A stretch of 64,000 nt of DNA from contig CAWKOX010000010.1 in NCBI GenBank assembly GCA_963851095.1, positions 1 to 64,000 of the forward strand. Direction: 5' to 3'. Within the stretch, counting starts at the first letter, position 1. Every line of letters begins with the position of its first letter. The translations under genes and the position numbers were made by a program. Below, one piece after another: positions 36,361-44,032 of this stretch. Below the pieces are notes generated by a model that worked only from the letters and a program-made list of their open reading frames with translations, did not search any database and was not told where the DNA came from. This stretch comes from Oleispira sp963851095 (GTDB taxonomy: Bacteria > Pseudomonadota > Gammaproteobacteria > Pseudomonadales > Oceanobacteraceae).

Positions 36361-37326
36361 TCATAGAGAATTTCCTGTAATGCTGCAATTCTCAAAAGCG
36401 GGTAGGGTGATTTGATTATCTTCTGGGTTAACAAAATGATAACAATAATTGATGTGATTGGTTTTCCAGTTCGATAAATCGGCTTCTAATAACGAAGCTC
36501 CATAAAATGCGTTTCTGGCATAGGTAATGTTGTCAATCGCAAGTTTAGGTAATGGGCCCTTAAATGATTTGGCATTATAAAATAGGCTATCAATATTAGT
36601 CGCTTTTGTCAGGTTCCACTGCGACAGATCTTGATTGAATTTTTCGGCACCACTGAATAAGTAGTCAACATCAGAGATGTTATTGGTATTCCATTGGCTA
36701 ATATCACCGTTAAACATTTTAGCATTTTTAAATAAGTTACTCACATCTTCTAGATTTGACGTTTCCCAGTCACTAATATTTCCATTAAATGATATGGCTC
36801 CGCTGAACATTGCTGAAATACGCGTAACGTTACTCATATCCCAGTGATTTAAGTCGTCATTAAAATGTTTAGCCATATGAAACATACCTGTAAAATCATC
36901 GCAGTTAGGCTGACCTTCTGCATCAATTCTTTCCAGTCCTGAATTTTTGAAGATGCCATTAACAATATAGCAACCGTAGTTCCCCCAGTTTAATATTGAT
37001 TTTAACGCGGATTGATTGTCAAACCGTACCATGCTATCCACAAAATAAATTCTTACTTTATAAGCGCCTTTATTAATATAGGTATGTTTTACAGACGTTT
37101 CATTTTCCCATAATCCACGTGTTTGTTTACTGATAAAGTTTTCAATATTATTATCTCCCCAATCGATTGTTACCTTTGGTGGAGTACGAGCGTAATTGTA
37201 AGTTGTAATTTCTATGGTCTCATTGTCATCAACCTCCCATAATGTTTCGAAAGGTATAACAACCGGGTCGGAGTGTGAAGGAAGAGATAGTAGTAAAAAA
37301 ATGAAAGTGATGATGGTTGATGTCAT
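36361..37326 (-). CDS. secreted PKD/BspA-like repeat protein (DUF285 type)
   Basis: A 321-residue protein with a signal peptide (MTSTIITFIFLLLSLPSHS, cleaved before DP). Residues about 20-105 look like a PKD-type beta domain (VTIDWGDNN ... VKHTYINKGAYKVRIYF). Residues about 130-300 carry five to six repeats of the BspA/DUF285 type, with the pattern MF..A..FN.DIS.W..SNV. Such repeats occur in surface proteins and are common in bacteria of mixed communities. I chose ATG 37326 because GGA lies 7-9 bases upstream and the signal peptide starts there. It sits inside the lipoprotein array, between copy 2 and the decayed copy. Its role, whether immunity, adhesin or passenger, is unknown. Confidence 0.75.
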   Translation of the reverse strand: MTSTIITFIFLLLSLPSHSDPVVIPFETLWEVDDNETIEITTYNYARTPPKVTIDWGDNNIENFISKQTRGLWENETSVKHTYINKGAYKVRIYFVDSMVRFDNQSALKSILNWGNYGCYIVNGIFKNSGLERIDAEGQPNCDDFTGMFHMAKHFNDDLNHWDMSNVTRISAMFSGAISFNGNISDWETSNLEDVSNLFKNAKMFNGDISQWNTNNISDVDYLFSGAEKFNQDLSQWNLTKATNIDSLFYNAKSFKGPLPKLAIDNITYARNAFYGASLLEADLSNWKTNHINYCYHFVNPEDNQITLPAFENCSITGNSL

Positions 37327-37365
37327 GGTATATTTCCAGTATTTGGTGAGTCCCTGATTTAACAA

Positions 37366-38175
37366 TTATAAAAAAATATTTTTATAGGGTATTGGTTTAG
37401 GAAATTTCCCCGCTAAGCGATCTTCATCATCAGGATGTTTTCGTGATTTAATATAAGCAAGCTGCTCAGGTGTCAAATTAGGAAAACCCTCATCCATGAA
37501 GCACTTTACAGCTTTCCATTCGCCATGACAGCGGTTATATAATTTTTCGTATTGCTCAGCGGTGATGGCAATGCCTTGGATTTCGTGGAATTTATGCGGT
37601 TTGTTTTGAAGCTCTTGGCCAGTAAAAATACCTGTAATGTAATAGAGTTTATCCCATTCCCCCCAGCGGTAAAGAATTGGACTGCCAACAACATTTTTGT
37701 GTGCTATTTGAGCGGTTCTAAATTGATAATCCGTTAATCCTGTCGGGCCCGTTCGCATAGGCCCAAGTGCAACACCTACATTGTAAGCCCTATGCCCATC
37801 TCGGGGGGCTCTTATTATGCCTTTATTGGGTTCGCTGCGAACGTAATAGTGAACGGTCTGTTGTTTGAGTGGCATACGCCAGAAAGCGACAATTTCTTCT
37901 CCTTCCATTGGGCCTTTATAAGGGTGGTAATTTCCACCAAACCCACCACCACTGCTAATATTGGGCATGTAAGGGCCAAAAACTAACGTTCTTTGTCTTA
38001 AATCCTTACTTTTATCATCAGTGAGCTTATCCGGGTAGTCTGTAGATGTATAAAAAAATACTACTTCCTCATGAAAAAAGGATTTTACATAGTTTTTTAC
38101 GGCGAATATTTGTTCGCAGCCTGATAGCAGAGCAAGAGATAATAAAACGATTAAGGAATGTTTAATATTAACCAC
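37366..38175 (-). CDS. T6SS effector-linked lipoprotein, copy 2 (probable Tli1-type immunity)
   Basis: A 269-residue lipoprotein: signal peptide with lipobox LLSGC (Cys near residue 18). It is paralogous to the gene at 38248-39030 along its whole length; the shared core includes LRQRTLVFGPYMP, HYYVRSEPNKGIIR, YRWGEWDKLYY, HKFHEIQGIAITAEQYEKLY and the C-terminal SRKHPDDEDRLAGKFPKP. The start is GTG 38175 with GGAGGA 8-9 bases upstream. By position behind a Tle1-type phospholipase, and by being a periplasm-facing lipoprotein, it is probably an immunity protein (inference). I do not know a named family for it. Confidence 0.75.
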   Translation of the reverse strand: MVNIKHSLIVLLSLALLSGCEQIFAVKNYVKSFFHEEVVFFYTSTDYPDKLTDDKSKDLRQRTLVFGPYMPNISSGGGFGGNYHPYKGPMEGEEIVAFWRMPLKQQTVHYYVRSEPNKGIIRAPRDGHRAYNVGVALGPMRTGPTGLTDYQFRTAQIAHKNVVGSPILYRWGEWDKLYYITGIFTGQELQNKPHKFHEIQGIAITAEQYEKLYNRCHGEWKAVKCFMDEGFPNLTPEQLAYIKSRKHPDDEDRLAGKFPKPIPYKNIFL

Positions 38176-38247
38176 GAGTTTCGTCCTCCCAGAATTCAGA
38201 TTGAATAGGGTAAAGCAGGGCATTAATAACTCTGCTTTACCTACACG

Positions 38248-39030
38248 CTATAACCATCGATTAACATAAGGCTCTGGTTTAGGAAACTTACCCGCTAATC
38301 GATCATCGTCATCTGGGTGCTTTCGGGATTGTATATACTCTAATTGCTCGGCTGTTAAATTTGGAAAGCTTTCGTCCATAAAGCACTTTACAGCTTTCCA
38401 CTCGCCATGACAGCGCTTGTAGAGTTTTTCGTATTGCTCGGCTGTGATGGCAATACCTTGGATTTCATGAAATTTATGCGGTTTAGTTTGAAGGTCCCTG
38501 CTAGAAAAAACACCTGTTGTATAATAAAGTTTATCCCACTCTCCCCAGCGGTAATAAAGAGGGTTACCATATGCTGTGTATCCTGCAACTTCAGAAGTCT
38601 TAAATTTTTTTTTAGTTAATCCTTCTTTATAAACCCGCATCGGCCCTAAGGACACCCCAGCACTATAGGTATTATGACCATTTCTAGGCTCTCTAATAAT
38701 TCCTTTGTAGGGTTCGCTTCGAACATAATAATGTAAAATTTTTTGCTCGATAGGCATTTTCCATAATGCGACAATCTCTGCTCCCTTGATAGGGCCTTCA
38801 TAAGAGAGGTTGTTGTCACTAAAACCTCCGCCTCCTCCACTAATTCTGGGCATATAAGGGCCGAACAATAGAGTTCTCTGTCGCAGTTTTTGACTAGGCT
38901 CATCTATTAGTTGATCGGGATAATTAGTGGATACATAAATTGAGATGGATTTCTCATGGAAGAAAGTACTACAACCGAATAAAAATATAGTTGTTATAAA
39001 AATTAATTTTAATTTAAAGGTGTTATTCAT
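38248..39030 (-). CDS. T6SS effector-linked lipoprotein, copy 3 (probable Tli1-type immunity)
   Basis: A 260-residue lipoprotein with lipobox FLFGC (Cys near residue 20), homologous to 37366-38175 but the most divergent copy at its N-terminus. Its ATG overlaps the stop of the phospholipase gene (ATGA, 39027-39030), the arrangement expected of an effector-immunity pair in which immunity is made with the toxin. The C-terminal half (HEIQGIAITAEQYEKLYKRCHGEWKAVKCFMDESFPNL) is the part best conserved among the three copies and may be the fold core. Confidence 0.78.
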   Translation of the reverse strand: MNNTFKLKLIFITTIFLFGCSTFFHEKSISIYVSTNYPDQLIDEPSQKLRQRTLLFGPYMPRISGGGGGFSDNNLSYEGPIKGAEIVALWKMPIEQKILHYYVRSEPYKGIIREPRNGHNTYSAGVSLGPMRVYKEGLTKKKFKTSEVAGYTAYGNPLYYRWGEWDKLYYTTGVFSSRDLQTKPHKFHEIQGIAITAEQYEKLYKRCHGEWKAVKCFMDESFPNLTAEQLEYIQSRKHPDDDDRLAGKFPKPEPYVNRWL

Positions 39031-40556
39031 GGTGTAGCATCATCCCATTTATTGGAAGCGATTATATTGAACTCAGGAGAAGCTTTTGTTTCTGCTGTTC
39101 CATGTCGACTGTTGTTTTGTTTTTTAGACTGAGTTCGTTTGATATTTATCTTTTCAAAATCTTTATATTGATTCTTGAAGATATCTCGGTGAGGTCTGTC
39201 ATCAGTTAGTGAGCGATCTCGCAATGAGTCGTTTTCATCGGCATCCTGTTTACCCATGCCAAATGTTGTATTAAATGGGTAGTGTGAACGATGCATGTAC
39301 TTCTGGTATAAAATATCGTAGTTTGATTTGAAACTATTGAATTGATCGTTGCTATCAGAACCATATTCTTTTTCAAACGAAGCTATTAAGCTCTGTTCAG
39401 AAAGTTGAACTAGGTTAGTGGCCTCTCGTATTTTCTTTTCTAGTAAGTCTATTTTTCTTTGCCGATCATTATAATAGTCAGAATTAGAGCGTCTTCTCTT
39501 ATTCATTTTTTCAAGTTTGTATTTGAGTATATCTAATAAAGCAATATGCTCTCGCCATAGACCCAACGGTGCTCTTAATTTCTCGTTTTCAATATAGGGC
39601 ATAATTAAATTATAGCTCTCTATCATCTCATCGTAGCTAATATCTTTAATGGCATTAGCTGCATCTTTTCGGGCGCTATCGGACATTTCTGCTTCTAAGG
39701 GAACACCATTCTCCATGGCATGCTTTGCCATTAGTGCCAAGGGTGGGCAGGCTAATAAGGCATTATTGGCGTACTGAACAGCTTCATTAAAAGGATAACT
39801 ACCACCAATATCTGAGTGAGCACCGGGCAGTCCTATCTCGATGAAGTTACCTTCGATAATGTCGATTGGGTAGTTCGTATCTTGTTGAGTGATTAATGCT
39901 TGTAAATCAAAACCCCATCGGTATTCGTTAAGTGCGTAAATGTGGACAGCCTTAGATTCAATCCAAGAGGGCTTGATATGAAAGCTGAAGCCAAAGTCAT
40001 TATTGTCGCCCGCTATATTGAAAGAGCCGACGGTATCGAATATGCCTAAAAAATTAATCAGGATATTATTGGCAGAAAAAGCCTCGTTTATTTTTGGGTC
40101 TTTAAAATCGAAGTAATTTTGTTTAATGCAATTAACAAAGTGACGCGCCATAGCGGCTCCACGACTAAAGCCGAAGACATCTAAATAAATGTTATTAGGA
40201 CTTGTTCCCTCGTAACCTGCCTTATATTCATTTATGTATTGCTCAATATATGCAATGACATTTTCAAAACGTAATGCTGCACCGTAGCCTCCAGCATTAC
40301 CAGCAGCATCTACTGCAAAAGAGAAAAAACCTTCGGATTCTGAGCCGACACCACGTTGATAGAATTTTCTTAATGAATGTTTGTCGTTAAGTAATTCTTG
40401 ATCATCACCCTTATGCATATCATAAAGATACCAAACATTAGAAAGTGCGGTTGAGTCTTTGTCATCATTCCCTGTACCATCAAAAAAGATTCCAATTTGC
40501 AACGGAGGCGGAGCTTCCACAGGTGTCATATGTACTATGTTTTCTTGACTAGGCAT
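39027..40556 (-). CDS. Tle1-type T6SS phospholipase effector (DUF2235 alpha/beta hydrolase)
   Basis: A 509-residue protein with the DUF2235/Tle1 hydrolase domain. It has IGIFFDGTGND near 21-31, the nucleophile Ser131 in GFSRGA, a probable Asp174 in GIFDTVGS and His247 in GAHSDIGGSY, giving a complete Ser-Asp-His triad. Known Tle1 proteins are antibacterial phospholipases delivered by the T6SS into the target periplasm. The C-terminal 200 residues are helical and charged (RRRSNSDYYNDRQRKIDLLEKKI), of unknown role. It follows a PAAR-like carrier gene with overlap and is followed by lipoproteins that would protect the producer. The ATG at 40556 has GAGGAG upstream; an extra frame to 40574 is less likely. 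Confidence 0.88.
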   Translation of the reverse strand: MPSQENIVHMTPVEAPPPLQIGIFFDGTGNDDKDSTALSNVWYLYDMHKGDDQELLNDKHSLRKFYQRGVGSESEGFFSFAVDAAGNAGGYGAALRFENVIAYIEQYINEYKAGYEGTSPNNIYLDVFGFSRGAAMARHFVNCIKQNYFDFKDPKINEAFSANNILINFLGIFDTVGSFNIAGDNNDFGFSFHIKPSWIESKAVHIYALNEYRWGFDLQALITQQDTNYPIDIIEGNFIEIGLPGAHSDIGGSYPFNEAVQYANNALLACPPLALMAKHAMENGVPLEAEMSDSARKDAANAIKDISYDEMIESYNLIMPYIENEKLRAPLGLWREHIALLDILKYKLEKMNKRRRSNSDYYNDRQRKIDLLEKKIREATNLVQLSEQSLIASFEKEYGSDSNDQFNSFKSNYDILYQKYMHRSHYPFNTTFGMGKQDADENDSLRDRSLTDDRPHRDIFKNQYKDFEKINIKRTQSKKQNNSRHGTAETKASPEFNIIASNKWDDATP

Positions 40557-41307
40557 CTTGCTTGCTCTCCTCAATCTCTAGTGCTTCCTTTTCTGACGAA
40601 GGTTTATCTCTGCCCTTATTGGTTAGTGGCTGCGCTTGGTACTCATGAGGCCAAAGGATTTGAGTTTCAATTTCTTGACCATCATCTAAGAAAAGTGCAC
40701 TGGATGTCATAGGGTCTTCTACTGGAACTAGCTTCTCTTGCAGTACTTTTCCAGTGGATTTGTCTTTGATAAGCAGCTTTACTTTTTGCTCCATTATTTT
40801 TGCAAGATGTTCATCATCACCAAACGTTTCAAGAGGCAACTCTACGCGCTGATAGGGGCGCTGTAATAGTTCGTGGTCTGGAATTGTGCCCACTCCAGGC
40901 CCAACTTGAGCTTGCATCACAGGGGCAGGCGGCGTGTTCATTTTATTACTGGTGAAAATATCGGTATTACGAACAATCGCTTTTCCTTCGATAAATACCG
41001 TGGGTGAAAAGAGTCCAGGCTTGGCTTCGTCTTGGATCGTATTAGAAACGGTCCCTTTTTGGTCGCCGCTTTCATCGCCAGTGGATTGAGCAAAAGTGGA
41101 TGATTCTAAGCAAACAGGGTTGCCTTCAATCATAACGCTGGATGAACCACCGGCAAGGTCTTTGCTTTCAGCAATATTAGGGTAAGGAATAGGAACAGTC
41201 GCAGGTCCGCAGGTGGTTTTACAGACGTCAGGGCTGGTCATGAGTATGCCACTGCTACCCGAAGTAACGGCGCTTAAGCCATTAACAAGAACGTTATTTT
41301 TAGCCAT
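40549..41307 (-). CDS. DUF4150 PAAR-like protein
   Basis: A 252-residue protein. Residues 1-135 are a DUF4150 PAAR-like tip domain: VLVNGLSAVTSGSSGILMTSPDVCKTTCGPATVPIPYPN, VMIEGNPVCLESS and STGDESGDQKGT. Residues 136-252 are a polar extension with a beta-rich piece (KVKLLIKDKSTGKVLQEKLVP) that could hold the effector. Such proteins cap the T6SS spike and carry effectors. Its stop overlaps the start of the phospholipase gene, fitting a carrier-cargo pair, and it is 2 bases after the ketosynthase-like gene. Confidence 0.88.
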   Translation of the reverse strand: MAKNNVLVNGLSAVTSGSSGILMTSPDVCKTTCGPATVPIPYPNIAESKDLAGGSSSVMIEGNPVCLESSTFAQSTGDESGDQKGTVSNTIQDEAKPGLFSPTVFIEGKAIVRNTDIFTSNKMNTPPAPVMQAQVGPGVGTIPDHELLQRPYQRVELPLETFGDDEHLAKIMEQKVKLLIKDKSTGKVLQEKLVPVEDPMTSSALFLDDGQEIETQILWPHEYQAQPLTNKGRDKPSSEKEALEIEESKQDA

Positions 41308-41309
41308 TA

Positions 41310-42485
41310 TTATTGATCATCCTGTTCGTTATATGCACTTTCCTGTGCTTTTGCCTCAGTATTGCTTGAATTATGCTTTAACTGTGGCTCGGCTGGTTCA
41401 AATGTTAAACATACTGCGCTGCGTTGGTTTTTGTCTGAACTGGTTGTAATTAAGTGTCGCTGTGCAATGCCATCACTAAAGAGTTTATGTGATGATAACG
41501 CAAGTGCGATCATTCCCGTTGCAGAACCGATGTCGCCAATATTGTACGCGCTTGAAATAGATTTATCTGCAATGTCATGGTCTAAATCATGCCTATGTCG
41601 TAGTGTGCTGGCGATATGTTCTTCATACCAAATGGCTTCACCGTTCATGGATGTGTAAATTTGGCTAACGGGTAAATTTGGCGAGGCGTTTAATGCCATT
41701 TTAATAGCACTTGTCAGCCCTTGACTTAAATTAGGTTCGTTACTTCCAATATAGCCTTGCTCAACCGCTAAGCCAGGTGAGTGAATACGCACGTATCCAT
41801 TATTTTTATTGAGCGCATAATGCTTATTGTTGGTGATTACGATAAAGCCAGCGCCTTCACCGGCAACAAAACCATCGCTACCTATCATTGCTATACGCTG
41901 TTGCTTACTCAGGTCTCGCAGCACGGCTGAATGGCGATAGCTGTCTAGGCCACCAATGATGATTAATTCTATTCCATTGTTTTGCTGAAATAACTTTTGC
42001 GCCAAATTTAGAGTCGCCAATGCGCCTGCACGCCCAATAGTCACTGGAATAAATTGGTTCCAGTGAATCATCTCTGCATTGTCACCCAAATGTTGCCTAA
42101 TAGAATTAGCCAGTTGATCTGGGGCTAGTGGCTTATGATTCGGTACTTGTTCAGCCGTTGCAAGAATAAAAGGTGCCAAAGAAGGGCTGTAGTCTTTGAA
42201 CCGTGTGAGTAGGGGGGTAAGTGCTTTATCAGCCATTTGTACTAAGGTTTTATCGCGATGACAGCGATTGATATTGATCTTAGGATCTATCTTCCTGAAA
42301 CTCGCACCGTCACAAAGAGACATGTTTATTTGTTGGCCAAGATGGCCATAATAATCTGAGAGACAGAATTCATTTTCATTCGCTTGAATTTTTTCACTGA
42401 GTTCTGCAACGTCATTACTCAGTGGTGTGCAAATCTCCAAATCAGCTATGTACATGTTGTTTAGGTCTAGAGGTGCTGTGGTCAT
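41310..42485 (-). CDS. ketosynthase-like T6SS accessory protein, apparently without catalytic residues
   Basis: A 391-residue protein with a thiolase/beta-ketoacyl synthase fold pattern (GSDGFVAGEGAGFIVI near 210-225; AYNIGDIGSATGMIAL near 325-340). Where active enzymes have the nucleophile Cys (A-C-S-type motif), this one reads TIGRAGALATL. Where they have the GH-x-x-G-A-x-G histidine motif, it has GDIGSATG, so both key residues appear replaced. Genes of this type occur between DUF2169 and DUF4150 genes in T6SS effector clusters, probably as effector loading factors (inference). I chose the ATG at 42485, just after the DUF2169 stop. Confidence 0.75.
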   Translation of the reverse strand: MTTAPLDLNNMYIADLEICTPLSNDVAELSEKIQANENEFCLSDYYGHLGQQINMSLCDGASFRKIDPKININRCHRDKTLVQMADKALTPLLTRFKDYSPSLAPFILATAEQVPNHKPLAPDQLANSIRQHLGDNAEMIHWNQFIPVTIGRAGALATLNLAQKLFQQNNGIELIIIGGLDSYRHSAVLRDLSKQQRIAMIGSDGFVAGEGAGFIVITNNKHYALNKNNGYVRIHSPGLAVEQGYIGSNEPNLSQGLTSAIKMALNASPNLPVSQIYTSMNGEAIWYEEHIASTLRHRHDLDHDIADKSISSAYNIGDIGSATGMIALALSSHKLFSDGIAQRHLITTSSDKNQRSAVCLTFEPAEPQLKHNSSNTEAKAQESAYNEQDDQ

Positions 42486-42486
42486 A

Positions 42487-43413
42487 TTATTTAAAATCCA
42501 TGCTAACGCTAATAACATCTTTGGCGTTGTTTAAACACACATGGTTAGCGCGCCACGAAATATGTACTTGATCATTATCGGGTTCAAAGTGAACGGTATC
42601 GTAATTAAGTGTTAATTCTTTAATCGTATCTTTAAGTACTACTTCGAGCTTTAGTGGGCAGAAAGGCAGTCTTCCTTCTAATACTTCTAAAGGGTGTACG
42701 CCTTGTAAGCGATATTGCTCGCCGCCTTTTAGAGGCTGTTGAGTTTGCAGTTGAGGATGTGCGCTGTGATTAAATCGGCGATCAAAATCTGCAGGTAAAT
42801 AGGGTAGGCGAGTTTCTTGCCACTGTTGGTCGTAGGTGCCTGCTAGCGGGTAACGGGTTTTCCAGTGTGATGCAATCGGGCTTGGTGTGCTTGGCATCGG
42901 GGCTGATTTTTGACTGCTTACTAAGTTAGTCGGGTCTTCAATATTGGCGAGCAGGGTTTCACTTCTACCAACGGGGTTATATTCATTCATGGGTGCGCCA
43001 AAGGCGTATTCGTAGACTAGAGGAATTCGAATAAACTGTTTTGTATTGGATATTTGGCGGCCTTGCCAAACCCGATCGCCAAACACTTTTAAGTTTAAAC
43101 TGTATTGATCTACTTGAATCGATACATCGCTTTCGCGCACGGCTTGTCCGTTGGGGGCATAGGCATGAGCGTGCATTAAAATATCGGTACCTGGTTTTCC
43201 TAGGTGGATTTCATTGGCGTATCTTAGGCTGCTGGTTTGTGGCTCTGCCCAGAAAACATCTTTTAAGTGAATGGCTTGCATTTCACTGGCAAGCTTCAAC
43301 TGTTGTAAAGAATCAAAGGTGGCTTTTACGACAACAATTAATTCTTGTTTTCCGTGTTCGTTCGGAATGATTAATGCTTGAAGCGGTAGCGATGTTTTAT
43401 TTTCAATCTGCAT
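42487..43413 (-). CDS. DUF2169 domain protein (T6SS effector adaptor)
   Basis: A 308-residue DUF2169 protein. Landmarks: the N-terminus MQIENKTSLPLQALIIPNEHGKQELIVVVKATF, VFWAEPQTSSLRYANEIHLGKPGTDILMHAHAYAP, VYEYAFGAPMNEYNPVGR and HPQLQTQQPLKGGEQYRLQGVHPLE. DUF2169 proteins are chaperone/adaptor proteins helping load PAAR-like carriers and their effectors onto the spike. Position next to the ketosynthase-like and DUF4150 genes fits. It follows the DUF6484 gene by 19 bases. Confidence 0.88.
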   Translation of the reverse strand: MQIENKTSLPLQALIIPNEHGKQELIVVVKATFDSLQQLKLASEMQAIHLKDVFWAEPQTSSLRYANEIHLGKPGTDILMHAHAYAPNGQAVRESDVSIQVDQYSLNLKVFGDRVWQGRQISNTKQFIRIPLVYEYAFGAPMNEYNPVGRSETLLANIEDPTNLVSSQKSAPMPSTPSPIASHWKTRYPLAGTYDQQWQETRLPYLPADFDRRFNHSAHPQLQTQQPLKGGEQYRLQGVHPLEVLEGRLPFCPLKLEVVLKDTIKELTLNYDTVHFEPDNDQVHISWRANHVCLNNAKDVISVSMDFK

Positions 43414-43432
43414 AATATGTGATTACCTTAAA

Positions 43433-43990
43433 TCAATTAAGATTTATGGTGCCGCCGATTAGGTTATTTTTCTTGCGTGCTTTGGTTGTGATGTTTTCAC
43501 CATTCATGGTGATTTCACCTTGGCTATTCATGGTGAAGTTAGACTCACCGCATTGCAGACTAATACTTTTTGTTGCTTGTATTGTGCAGTGTTCGCCGTT
43601 TTGAATGATGTCAAACTCCATAGCAGCGCCTTGATTATTAGTATGAGAACTGTCACTGCTTGATGATTGTGAATCTAACTCACTCGCGGGTGGTGTTATA
43701 AACCCCATAACAATCGGCTGACCTTGTTCGGTAAACATTAATGCGACTTGTCTTGAGACATCCGATTTTGATACAGAAACAGTGGCCAGTGCCGCTTGTT
43801 TTTGAGGTATTAAATTTCTTTCATACGTGATGATGATTTGATTGTTTAATACCTCTTGAATGCTACCAATAACAATGTGAGCAGCAGGTTGTGAAACCTG
43901 CTGCTGGGTCATTGTTTGAGTCTCTTCTAGGGTTGTCTTTACCCCAGTTTGCATATCTGTTTTAGATTGAGAGTGATCAAACTGATTCAT
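43433..43990 (-). CDS. DUF6484 domain protein, T6SS-linked
   Basis: A 185-residue protein. The polar N-terminus (1-35) is followed by a small beta-domain (HIVIGSIQEVLNNQIIITYERN ... ARQVALMF-like strand, GQPIVMGFITPP), a Ser-rich linker (about 110-122) and a beta-strand repeat tail (CTIQATKSISLQCGESNFTMNSQGEITMNGENITTKARKKNNLIGGTINLN) resembling the spike-like tail of VgrG-type proteins. The N-terminal part looks like DUF6484, which is found next to DUF2169/DUF4150 genes. Function unknown; a spike-associated structural role is inference. Confidence 0.7.
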   Translation of the reverse strand: MNQFDHSQSKTDMQTGVKTTLEETQTMTQQQVSQPAAHIVIGSIQEVLNNQIIITYERNLIPQKQAALATVSVSKSDVSRQVALMFTEQGQPIVMGFITPPASELDSQSSSSDSSHTNNQGAAMEFDIIQNGEHCTIQATKSISLQCGESNFTMNSQGEITMNGENITTKARKKNNLIGGTINLN

Positions 43991-44032
43991 TTATCGTATC
44001 CTAATACCTTATGTCTAAGATCAATCTAAAAG

